Origin: Solanum dulcamara
Taxonomy: Eukaryota > Streptophyta > Magnoliopsida > Solanales > Solanaceae
Length of the DNA stretch: 64,000 bases
Direction: 5' to 3'
NCBI RefSeq assembly: GCF_947179165.1
Contig: NC_077246.1
Span: 67,620,921 to 67,684,920, forward strand
Part shown: positions 13,739 through 24,052 of the stretch, one piece after another
Position numbering within the stretch: the stretch's first letter is position 1
How the letters are laid out: each line of letters starts with the position of its first letter
The notes under the pieces: model-generated
The model's input: only the letters and a program-made list of their open reading frames with translations
What the model was told of the DNA's origin: nothing
Databases searched by the model: none
Program-made: the position numbers and the translations under genes

Positions 13739-14723
13739 ATAATTTTGCTCCAACTTAAATCTTGTTCCTTTCCCACCAAGTAAAACCAAAGGTTGGGAGT
13801 TTTGAGAGCACTAGAGTAAAGGGAGAAAGAGCATTAGAAGCAGTTGCGGTCCTTGTGGAAATCTAAGGCCCATAATGTTAGTTGCTTTATGCCGCTAGTT
13901 ACACACAATGTATGCCGCACTCGTGCAGCCTTCAGACTAGAGGGTTGGCAATGTGCAGCAGGTGCTTAGCATTCAAATAATTAAGTGGGGGGATTGGCAG
14001 CAACCTATTTGCAGTATTCAGTGGCAAGTCAAATCTGGTCTTTATTTCTCAACATATTCAGAATTCTTTCTGTTAAGTCATACACAGTGAAGGAGCTATT
14101 GAGTAGGTTCGCTGGCTGTTAGGTGAATGAGGAAATCAGAGGAAGGTCTGGAAATACAGTCTCAGAATGTGTCTGTTAGGTATTATGGAAAGGAAGGAAC
14201 AGTAGATGCTTCGTTAAGGAAATCAAATACTTACAGAAGATTAAGTTATAGATGCATATGGCTTTTGGCTTTTTGGTGTAACTTGCAGGATGTTAAAGAT
14301 GAAAATACTCAAAATAGCATATGCTAGATTTCATACTCTTTACAGGAATAGGATCATGTACAGCTGGAACCCCTTTTTTATGTTTTCATATAATTACCCT
14401 GAAACCATCTTAGTGCTAATATTCTTATTTTGACATACGATTATTTACCTCTTCAAACAAAAAAGTGAGAAGGGAATTTGCAGGTGGAGTTTACCACACC
14501 CAAAAAAAGAATCTCTGGGCTCCATACATGTGGGCTATGTGTTAAAAAGTAATACAGTAATAGGAGTACTAGATCAGAAAGTTGTACGGTAGATGAAAAT
14601 TAGAGATGAGCACTACAAAAAGACAAAAAGAAAAGGATAGAAGGGAAAGAAATTCAAGGAATTCCTAGTAGAACCCTTTGGAATACCTGGGAATGATAAG
14701 GTTGCCGCAAGCTTGGCCGAACA

Positions 14724-14765
14724 ACAACAAAATACCCAGTGTAATCCCACAAGCTCGAACATAGA
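14724..14765 (-). mobile_element. RTE-LINE 3' tail fragment
   Basis: On the minus strand this ends with the CCCAGTGT-complement block and a (GTT)n run that mark the LINE tail seen in better copies at 16200 and 53460. Only about 40 bases remain. Confidence 0.45.
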
Positions 14766-16199
14766 GAGAAATAGAATTTTATAAACTTACTTTTCTATAC
14801 TTCTAACGGCATCACCTTATAAGAGTTATATGACCTTTTCATTGTTTTTCGAAAATACCTCCACTCAACCTCGTGGAACAATGGAGAAATCATTTGCAGT
14901 GACTTCTTCAAAGAGATCAACATGAATTATTTCCAGTATGCAAGGGGCTAGACAAAAAATTTAGATTTTATGATAATTATAGTTAAAAAAGTCTCTAGTC
15001 TGCTCAAAATGCTTGCAGCAATAAAGTTGTTGCTGGACAAACAACCACCTATATCAATTGCTACATAAGGTACTACTTATGTTCCATGAAAAAAAGGATT
15101 CTTTTTTTACTTACCAATCATCGCATGCCCAACTATAAAGCTGATAGCTATTAACACAGAGAATAACGAAGCTCATATCTCAATTAGATGAAGCGTGCTT
15201 AGGCGAAAATCACTATTACTCACTAATCAGTCAAACCTAGCTACTAACACAGAGAATAATGAAGCTCTTTTCTAAGTTACAAAAGTGAGGTCAAATATCA
15301 GACAGACTCTAAAACTTAGTCTCAGGTCTGCACTCGCTGAAAAGAGTCAATGGCAAATGAATAATTGTTGCAGTAAGTGAACCCGAAAATCCTCACCATG
15401 ATAAAAGAAGGAACTAACATTCTTGAAACTATAGATCATCAATTGTAAGAGAAACATTCAATTTCCAGAAGGAAAAGTTGATGACAAAATATATGCATCA
15501 ATGGTGAAGAATCTCAAGATTTATTACTATAATCTCAATCACACACGGTGTCAGTTTCCAATAGACACATTGAGGACATGTTCTAGAACCTACCGAACTC
15601 CATCAGCTCTCAGAGAAAATCCTCAAATTTTCTTCAAGAGCAGTTGATGGTAAAAAGGTATGGATATGTGGCAAGGAATCTAAATATGTGCCAACATAAT
15701 CTCAATCATGCACCACATTATTTTCCAAAGAAACACTCCATTATGATTTCCTTAACTTTTATTCAATGAAAGGCCAATCATATGCTGGATATTGAGTTTT
15801 GTTGTGCCAAATGCCCCTAAAATCTATTTAAGTTCTAAATGAGTCTCATCTAGACCAACCCCTCCATATGTAATTTGCACAATAATAACTAGAAAATTCG
15901 CACAAATACCACATAGAAATTGTTTTTTTATAAAAGCATTAAATCTTGTCAAACCAATATTTCACACAATATCTAAGTTTATCATTATCAGCTCCCTTCT
16001 CACTATGTTGTTTTCAAATCTGTCAAAAATCATACTCAAACACAACAAATAAATGTCATATATTAGCAAATAATATGGCGTGGTTTATATGAAGCAGCAA
16101 TGCAACTCAATGCATGATGAGCTAAAGCTAACTAAATTGGAAATTCTTAGATCAAGCCAAGTGGACCCTAGAGATTAAAAGGCAGCAAATGTCAAACAA

Positions 16200-16985
16200 A
16201 TCAGCAACAACAACAACAACAAGAAAGTACCCGGCGTATCCCACAAGTGGAATTTGGGGTAGAGTAGAGTGTATGCAGACCTTACATCTAAGCTATTTCC
16301 AATAGATCCTCGACTCAAGTAAAAACATTTCAAAGCAACAGGAATAAAGAAGTCATGACAAAACACTACAAAAAACATGTCAGAGCATTCTTACTGAGGA
16401 ACAATAACTACAACAAAATAACTCGATAATTGAAGTACAAGAAATATAAAATAGTAACTGAGATCGAATGACAAGAAACTACCAAAGTAATACTACGACT
16501 ACTAGCATGGAAGGATAGGCGAAACAACACTCTACTACCTAACTAACCTTCTACCCTTATCAGTGTGATTGTGTCTTCCATAATCTCCTATCTTAAGGTC
16601 ACGTCCTTGGTCAGCTGAAATTGTGTCATGTCTTGCCTAATCACCTCTCCCCAATACTTCCTCAGCCTACCTCTACCTCTCCTGAAACCATCCATAGACA
16701 ATTTCTCACACCTCTACACTGGGACATTCGTGCATCTCCTCTTCACAAATCTGAACCCTCTCACACCTCTGCACTCGGACATCCGTGCATCTCCTCTTCA
16801 CATATCTGAACCATTTCAACCTCACTTCTCGCATCTTGACCTCAATCGAGGCCATTCCCACTTCGTCCTGAATATCATCATTTTCAATCTTATCTCTCCT
16901 AGTATGGTCACAATCCCAAAGCAGTGTAGATAGGCAATATGAATAATCCATGCCCATTGCACTCAATTCAGCAGCCTGTTTCATT
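16200..16985 (-). mobile_element. 5'-truncated RTE-type LINE with ORF remnant
   Basis: On the minus strand, 16984 down to 16706 encodes a frame with HTRRDKI, then VKMREVRLKWFRYVKRRCTD. This is the pattern at the C-terminus of RTE-clade LINE proteins. After a frame change, about 16680-16540 reads RGRGR, YWGEVIRQDM, then LTKD, the usual continuation. The non-coding tail runs to about 16203 and ends in (GTT)n. The element is broken by frameshifts and cannot be active. Clade naming is from remembered motifs. Confidence 0.75.
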
Positions 16986-17593
16986 CCAATACAAATACAT
17001 TTGTCCTAAATACAAAATGGAGCTGGAAAATTAATCCTTAGTATCTACTATAATCTACACTCTCCATACTTTTGAACTACCAAAATGTTAACACGATTCT
17101 ACAAATAATATTTTCTATATACTACTTTTTTTAGAAGGGATTACTGTACAATTTTCAAACTAACTTGTTAACTACTACTCTGATATTTCCATGTTTCTTC
17201 TATAACGGTGGTGTCTAGGCTACTTTGCCACTTGTCAATTAATCTACTGGCTACATGCTACCTTCAACCAACAAACAAAAAGTACCAGACATCTGTCCAC
17301 CAAAACTTAATACTTTTGTCTAGATATGAGCCCTAGTTTCCTAGGGTCCATTGCAACCTTAGTGATGGTTTCATTCCAATACTAAAAACACTATTGGAGT
17401 GGGAACTAGAACTCTCTATCTACTTAACAATAACTATACTCTTTTCATTTCAATATCGCATAATTTGTCTTTTAGTACAAAATTAGTGAAATTCTTTAGA
17501 TCTTTTAGTTCTTTGAATCCTACAAGTATCCTTCCAAGAAATCCCTTAAATCAATAAAATGGCAAAAAAATAAATAAAATTTAAGCTACACTC

Positions 17594-17865
17594 AAGGGTG
17601 TGGCTTAGTGGTCATTAAAGTGGGTTGATAACATGATGTCTCACCCCACTTGTGGGATTTCACTGGGTATGTTGTTGTTGTTGTTGATAACCATGATGTC
17701 TCAGGTTCAAATTCCAATAGAGAAAAAAATACTAGCTAATTTTTTCCTATCTGTCCTAGCTCCTTGATGGACAGAGTTACATGATATTTGTTGCTTGTGG
17801 GAGGTGACAAATATCATGTGGAACTAGTCGAGGTGTGGGCAAACTAGCCTGGACACCTATAACAA
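17594..17865 (+). mobile_element. TS-like tRNA-derived SINE, interrupted
   Basis: The head has box A-like TGGCTTAGTGGTCA (17601-17614) and box B-like GGTTCAAATTCC (17704-17715). The body contains TGGACAGAGTTAC, GGGAGGTGACAAATATCATG and CTAGTCGAGGTGTGGGCAAA, in the order I know from Solanaceae TS SINEs. A 40-bp foreign piece at 17644-17683 splits box A from box B. The 3' end abuts another LINE tail starting about 17866. Confidence 0.75.
17644..17683 (+). mobile_element. 40-bp RTE-LINE 3' end inserted in the SINE
   Basis: The insert runs from CCCCACTTGTGGG through ACTGGGTATG to a (GTT)n tail, which is exactly the terminal part of the RTE-LINEs in this window. It is flanked by a near-identical target duplication: TTGATAACATGATGTCTCA at 17625-17643 and the same sequence with one extra C at 17684-17703. 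Confidence 0.85.
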
Positions 17866-17990
17866 CAACAAACAACATATCCAGTGTAATCTCACTTGTT
17901 GGATCTAGAGAGGGTAGAGTGTACTTAAACTTACTCCTACCTCGTAAAGATAAAAAGGTTGTTTGTGATAGAAACTCGGCTTAAATAAAG
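17866..17990 (-). mobile_element. RTE-LINE 3' tail
   Basis: The + strand reads (AAC)n, then a diverged CCAGTGTAATCTCAC block, a GGGTAGAGTGTAC block and an ACTCGGCTTAA block. This is the antisense of the LINE tail family. There is no coding part. Confidence 0.65.
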
Positions 17991-18360
17991 CATTTCCAAA
18001 CAGTTTGAAAAAAGGAACGGCGTAGACACCATGTTATCACAAAAAAAAAATAGCTTTCCATTCCAATTTGGGTAACACTCTTAAGTTTTCAAATGTTTGA
18101 TAAATTCCACAAATAATACAACTTTCGCAACATTAAAACAAACTTGCCAAACTACTACTTAATTCATTCATCAAGTTAACATCTTAAGCACTACATTAGT
18201 CAAATACCATCATTAAAAACAAAACATAGCAATTGGGAGCAAAATCAAAGAGAGGCTCTAGGAAAAACTCATTAAAATATATATAAGGAGATCAATTCGA
18301 ACTATCAATATAACAACTAAGAAATCAAGTAGCGATTAACTGACCTAGATGATGGAAAAA

Positions 18361-18672
18361 CTAGGCATTAGCAGTCTTAGGAATGAGAGGAGGAAAAGAT
18401 TGATGTCCCTTTTGCTTCATTGGTGCTTCCTCTTCACGGATCTTCTGCATCTGAAGCATGCGCTCCATAACAAGCTCATACGCACACTTTTCATATGAAT
18501 GGCGCTCATCCTCACACTTCCATGGAAGATAAAATTCCGATTGCCGACACTTGTTCAAAGGAATCAAAAGGTGTGCGCACTGATCTCTATATGCTAATGG
18601 AACTTTGTTTTCCACCATTTCTGCTTGTGTTGCTATCATCTTCTTCGATGAACCGGGAACCTCCATTGCCAA
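18361..18672 (-). CDS. NDUFB7: NADH dehydrogenase (ubiquinone) 1 beta subcomplex subunit 7 (B18)
   Basis: A complete single-exon frame of 103 residues, read leftward from an ATG at 18670-18672. NDUFB7/B18 is an accessory subunit of mitochondrial complex I, located on the intermembrane-space side of the membrane arm. The protein has a twin CX9C (CHCH) signature: C32-x9-C42 and C53-x9-C63. Such proteins are oxidised and retained in the intermembrane space by the MIA40 pathway and lack a cleavable presequence, as here. VPLAYRDQCAHLLIPLNKCR and the charged helix after C63 fit the family, and the length is usual for plant homologues. A second ATG two codons downstream is an alternative start. The bases upstream carry several TGGGCY motifs (separate entry). 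I see no introns, frame breaks or odd composition. Confidence 0.92.
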   Translation of the reverse strand: MAMEVPGSSKKMIATQAEMVENKVPLAYRDQCAHLLIPLNKCRQSEFYLPWKCEDERHSYEKCAYELVMERMLQMQKIREEEAPMKQKGHQSFPPLIPKTANA

Positions 18673-18773
18673 ATTGACTTTGCTTGTTCGATTTTTTTCT
18701 CGGCGAATTTTCCCCTCTTTTTGATTGCTCTAGAGATTAACTATTGTGCTTGTGCTTTGTGATGTATTATTAT

Positions 18774-18891
18774 TGGGCTTTGGGCTTTGGATGTTTGGGG
18801 TTGTGATGATTGGGTTAATCTTCAGGCCCAAAATAATTTTGTGTTTTTTGAAAAAAAAATGATACGGCAAATTATGTGAAATGTAAGCCCA
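18774..18891 (-). promoter_or_regulatory. Site II (TGGGCY) cluster upstream of NDUFB7
   Basis: TGGGCT occurs at 18774-18779 and 18781-18786. Inverse forms occur at 18825-18830 (GGCCCA) and 18886-18891 (AGCCCA). They lie 100-220 bases upstream of the NDUFB7 start codon. Clustered site II elements, bound by TCP-type factors, are a known feature of plant nuclear genes for mitochondrial respiratory proteins. The function here is inferred. Confidence 0.6.
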
Positions 18892-19751
18892 TGTATTTTA
18901 GTAGGGATTACACAAATATTATAGTGTTATGAGCTAATTACATTCTATTCTTATTTTTTTAAAATTATAAAAATTTCTTAAATTTGGTGGAATTTACTTT
19001 AAACTCTTTGGGATGTGGTCTGGTCGACCCAATCATGATATTGAAGGAGGGATACATCCCAAAACGTTCCGATACATTACGTCTTGGTTTCAAATACATC
19101 CCTCAACATCTCGATACATCGTGTTTCAATTATGGATAAATCACTCAATGTTCCAATACATCATGTATGTCCCGATACATCGTGTAAAGTGATATATCCG
19201 AAAATAAGAGAGAGTAGGGATTTTGATAATTTTTTTAAGTGATAGAGAATTTTAGAGAATATAATAAAATAAGTTGTATATTTAGATAATTTTTCCTAAA
19301 TTATATTTACCATTTTTTAGCCCATTTTACAAAATTTACAAAATATGGTCATTCGGCCTTCTTTATTGCAGCTGAAGTGCATGTCCAGCTGCCATTTGGG
19401 TCGTCTTCTTCCTCTATATCTTTTTCTACTTCTTCGTGGTTTCTCTTTTTTCTTTAAAATTTGAAGTATTGCAAATATGAATTATTTGGAGGAAATTATA
19501 TATTAAAAGATTTGAAAATCGAAAAAAATTATATCTAAAATTTGAGACTGCATAGAAGTGATTTTAAGTTAATTGAGATTAAATAGTCAATTTATACTTC
19601 ATGTATAGTTAAGTTATATTTAGCTTTTGAGTGTATTATATTGTATAGTCACTATATAATTTCTCTAACATTTGACTATCTTTTTAATGCAAATAAAATA
19701 TGGTTATATTTATTGCAAACTAATTACTTATACATTTGAAACTAATCTAAA

Positions 19752-20282
19752 ATGATACTTTTCCTGTCTCAATTTATGCGACACTCTTTTTTTTAATCTA
19801 TCTCTAAAAAATATTTTTTTTCCTTATTTAGCAACTATTTAATGGTATTATCTCCATTTTACCTGTATTAGTCCCACTTAACACTTTATTAAGGAGAAAA
19901 ATCAAATAATAAAAGTAAGCAGTAAAGTGATTTTAATAAGGGTAATTTAATTAACATAACAATTTTTTATTCCTTATGTAAATCTTTGTTTGTCTATTAT
20001 ACTATTTTGGGATGTCCAATAATATTTGTCCAATTTATAAAATCAATGAATAATTTATCATTTTGTGTCTATTTTACCCTTGTTATTTCGTACTATTTAT
20101 TTTTCAATGTTTAGATGACTTATATTTAATGCGGGTGATTTTATAAAATTACCCCTATCATTTACTGTTTCTTAACCCCTCTGCCAAGTCAATAGTGGAC
20201 AACTATTGTTGGACAGAGGAATATTTCTTAAATTTTGTGTCGGATCAAACCGTGCAACATAAATTGAGAGTGAACAGAGTAT
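19752..20282. mobile_element. MITE-like element (about 530 bp)
   Basis: The left terminal block CTGTCTCAATTTATGCGACA and the right terminal block AACATAAATTGAGAGTGAAC form imperfect inverted repeats. The interior is AT-rich with no frame. The termini resemble those of Solanaceae MITEs that begin CTCCGTCCCAATTTATGTG. Confidence 0.45.
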
Positions 20283-22674
20283 GAGGTAACGATTTATAGG
20301 ACCGATAATTGGGACTCAAAAATAGTTATAACTTAAAAAAGCGATAAATTAGTTGAAAAATAGACACAAAATCTAGGACCCTATGGGAGATTGAGACTTT
20401 TACAAGTGAAATTCTAGGATCGTGTCTTAAAGTTCAAAACTACGCAAGTAATACTCAAAAATCGTATGTTGGGAATTCAAAACAAAGAAAGTGAAATTAG
20501 ATTAGTATCATTTAAATCTTACAGTAATAATCCGTTGAATTCGAAATCAATTATTTATAATTATCTAATGAACTTTTTAGTATATATACAAAGTTTGAAA
20601 AAAAATTATTAAGTTTCAATAAATCTGTAATTGACCTACGCTTGCCTTAGTCACAAGCAAAAACTATGGTATCAAGATATATACTTTGAGTTCATGAATC
20701 TACCATAACTTATTTAATTTATTGATTCCTAAATTAATTATTTACTATTTTACTTAACTAAACTTTTTGAATAAATATTAATAAAATATTCTTTATGTAT
20801 TTTTCAAATATAAAAATAAATAAAAATTATTACTTATTTTTCGTGAAAAATATTTTCCTCCGTACCAAACTATACACCCTTGATGTTGTCATATATGTAC
20901 TAATAGTCTCCCTTGTCTTAAATCAATAACTCATCATTCTCGCACCTATAAATATAATTCTTGGCAGTCGTCATTATCCCTTCCCAACAAGAGCCACCAC
21001 CAAAAAACAAAAAGAAAAGTCTGTTATTTTTAAGTCTTGACAAATCACTAGTCTTAAGTTATATGTTGTTCATCACCAAAATTAAAGAATGTGTTAGGAT
21101 ATAAAATATTATCTTCATTAAAGTTTACAAATTCAAGCTAGAGGTATTTATCTGTTGGTTCGATTTGATTTACACGTTAAATCGATAATCAGATTATTAA
21201 GATATCTATGAAGCTAGGTGTGTAGGTAAAAGAGTATTAAAGTTAACAAATTGAGTTATTGATTGAACTATTAAAGAAATTCAAAGAATTATTAATTGAA
21301 CTAATAATTTAATAGCATCAAATACAAAAAGTTTTGAACTGTTAAATCGATAATCTAGCCCATACAAATAAATCAATACAGTAATATTTTTTCTGTTCAA
21401 TTTATCGATTAAATCAAAATGGTTTAACCCCCCCCCCCCCAACCAAACCCAAAACCCCTCTTCTCTAATTCAAGCTTCAAAATTTTTATAAAAAATTGTG
21501 ATGAATCAAACATAACCGGTCCATAAGGATGAATCAATAACATCTTGCCTATTAGGTGAATGGCGAAAGGTAAAAATAAGATAGACTTTAATAAAATAGA
21601 GTAAAATGGTAAATTCAACGGATCAATTGCCTTCCAAAAAAAAAATATGTAACAATTTTCGTAATTATTTTTTGATTTCTCATCTAGTGTCCATATCTAT
21701 ACGATAGTCTAACTAAACTACCATACATAATACTGAATTCACATAGGTTCCCAAATAAAAAAAAAGTATATATAATGGCACTAAGAAGCAAATTAAATTC
21801 AACTTCAGACTAATTTAATGGACAAATTTGAAAACAAAATTTAATAGATTAAAAACTAAAACAGTAATGAAAACTGACAATATGCTTGATCTTTAGCAAA
21901 CAGGCTCCACAAGAACATACCTAATAAAAGCAATGACACAAAATGGCAAATCAAAACTTGACAAGGACTTCAACAATTTTATATACATTTGGAATATTTA
22001 TTTTGACTACTAGCTAGTTATAATATGTATACACTAGATGTAAAACTCTGTAGCCTAATAAATCATATTAAAAGTGAACTTATATACTAGTCATGTCCCA
22101 ATGTATGTTACAAATAATTTTTTTCTTCGTAGTCTGTCACAAAAAAAGACATATTTCCTCATTCACAAATGTTTGATAACGTCATCAACATTTTACTTAT
22201 GTTGGGTTTTACTTATTTTTCAATTTTTTAATTGATATGAGATCGCAAATTATGAGCGAAAAAAATCTGTAAAGCACTTTCAAAGGTCGAAATCTATTAG
22301 GGTCTTCATGGAATTATCTAAATATAATAAAAATAGAAACAACAACCCTAGTCGCAAATCAATCAGCCACAATAATACGATATTATAAGTATCTTCCTCT
22401 TGATCGAATCTGTAATCACATACAAATCCAAAATCGGGCGGATCTTTGTTCTGAGTAGAGCATAAACCTAAAAAGATGAAACAGACTCATTCAGAAATAA
22501 AAAAAATACCATCGCAGTTTGGATTAAATCTCGATGAAAGAATACATAGACATTGAAATTTTAAAAATACTCTCAACATCAAGCAGATACATCGATAAAA
22601 GGATTTGAAATTTTAAAAAGTTCTTTAACATGAAGCAGACACATCAATAAAGAGATATTTACTTCTAATTAGCC

Positions 22675-22676
<2 letters not shown>

Positions 22677-22720
<44 letters not shown>

Positions 22721-22722
22721 TT
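22677..22722. repeat. (ATT)n microsatellite
   Basis: About 14 uninterrupted trinucleotide units, in the spacer about 1.3 kb upstream of the IDD gene's first coding exon. Confidence 0.9.
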
Positions 22723-23561
22723 AAAGTTGACAGCCAAGAAGAAGGTGACGAAGGAGCAATTTGTCTGAGAGTGAGTAGAAGATACGAAATGAGAGAAAGG
22801 GAGGCAACGTTTGCTGGTCAGTGGACCCAAAATTATCATCACATCATCCTAGCCTAATTATTCCAAAAATATTTATTCGCGCTCAATATTTACATATTAC
22901 TTTAAATTATGGTAACTTATCGTTATTAGTTAATGAATGGATCAGATTAAAATATATATTAATTAATCATGATTATTGTAAAATTACGTCTACTCTGAGT
23001 TATTTAGCTACAGATTTACGATGAACTCCCTAACTAATTAAATCCAATCTTTTTGGTAGCCTCTTTTCCTCCATCATTTTTGCATTTTATGTAGTGATAT
23101 GAAATTATATAAAATAGAGAAAAATGAATAGGACAATCCGCTGCACTAATTAAGTTTCTATTATTTACGGAGTCTGAAGAAAGATCAAATCAAAAGGATC
23201 AATTATATGTAATCTTATTTTGTATTTTTATAAGAGGATGTCTTCACATTTCAAATTCGTAACCTAGATTCTTACTACTAATAAAACACTATTTTTCCAT
23301 TGAAAAATATTCAGTGCCTATTCTCATTAGATATTTTTATTGAAAGGTGAGAAAACAAAAAATATAGCAACGTTTTCATACGAAAAAATAAAGAAGTTAC
23401 ATATTATTTCAGTGAGAATCTGTTTCTTACCATTCATTTTCTCAATAAGTTGATTCGATGAAAAATTAGTGAAAATATTTTCCATTGATTCATGATGAGA
23501 AAAATCTTTGTTTTTATTAGTGCCTAATTAATAAAAGGGAAAAATGATACAGATGAAAAAA

Positions 23562-23607
23562 AGGAGGGTAGGGGGTGGAGGTGAGGGTGGGGGGTGGGGT
23601 GGAGGGT
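23562..23607 (+). promoter_or_regulatory. G-rich tract upstream of the IDD gene
   Basis: At least six G runs of three to six bases lie within 46 bases on the coding strand, about 450 bases before the IDD start codon. The tract can form a G-quadruplex by the usual pattern rule. A regulatory role is only inferred from its position. Confidence 0.5.
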
Positions 23608-23817
23608 ATTATGGATATGTGTTTGTCTATGCATGACACCTAAAACAAATATAGAGGAACCTCATATAGCATCTTTTCTTGAAAAAATTCATTTACTAGC
23701 AAAGTGTTAAATGAGAGAAAAAGAGAGAGAAAAAAACATCAAATATATCATGGGATGAATATTCTCTTAATTCCTCTTACTCAAGTCTCCCTCACTTAAT
23801 TTTAAGTTCTTGATAAG

Positions 23818-24052
23818 GTAAGTGTAATTTAATTCTTCTCTTTGGTTAATTAATTTTCCTTCATCTTTTTTATTAATTGAGTTAATTTTCTTACTTTAAT
23901 TTCTCCAAACATTTAGAAGAGCAAAAAAAGAGATCAAGATCAAGAGGAAATTAATTAAATCAAAGAAAAAGTTAGTGTATGAAGCTTTATTGTAATTAAA
24001 TTCTTTTTTTCCTTCATTTTTATGGTTAATTTCTTGATATTTTTTTATATAG
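23818..24052 (+). other. Probable 5'-UTR intron of the IDD gene
   Basis: AAG/GTAAGTG at 23818 is a near-consensus donor. A T-rich tract ending in ATATAG at 24052 is a good acceptor that directly abuts the start codon at 24053. This would place a 235-base intron in the leader, ending one base before the ATG. It is supported only by splice consensus. Confidence 0.5.

Larger units (their letters stand above)
1..18360. other. Gene-poor left spacer
   Basis: I see no convincing protein-coding gene in these 18 kb. All open frames are short (about 100 codons or fewer), lack recognisable motifs or are LINE debris. The stretch is AT-rich and holds tandem duplications, MITE-like relics, SINEs and RTE-LINE fragments that are listed separately. 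The part from about 12.4 to 16.1 kb is less AT-rich and contains weak internal duplications: a 29-bp motif occurs near 15146 and again near 15238, and a diverged ~170-bp duplication lies around 15470-15730. I cannot assign a function to it; a non-coding transcript or an old transposon are both possible. Confidence 0.6.
18900..23560. other. Spacer between NDUFB7 and the IDD gene
   Basis: I see no gene. It contains a MITE-like element at about 19752-20282, whose CTGTCTCAATTTATGCGACA end faces an inverse ATAAATTGAGAGTGAACAGA end. It also holds an 11-base C run near 21429 and an (ATT)n microsatellite at 22677-22720. A TATA-like CTATAAATATA near 20947 is not followed by an open frame. Confidence 0.55.

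Noticed and set aside
16621..16933. Two + strand frames of 62 and 101 codons
   Set aside because: They are antisense shadows of the LINE coding remnant on the minus strand.
20940..21060. Promoter with TATA-like CTATAAATATA
   Set aside because: No open frame, splice structure or RNA gene follows it.
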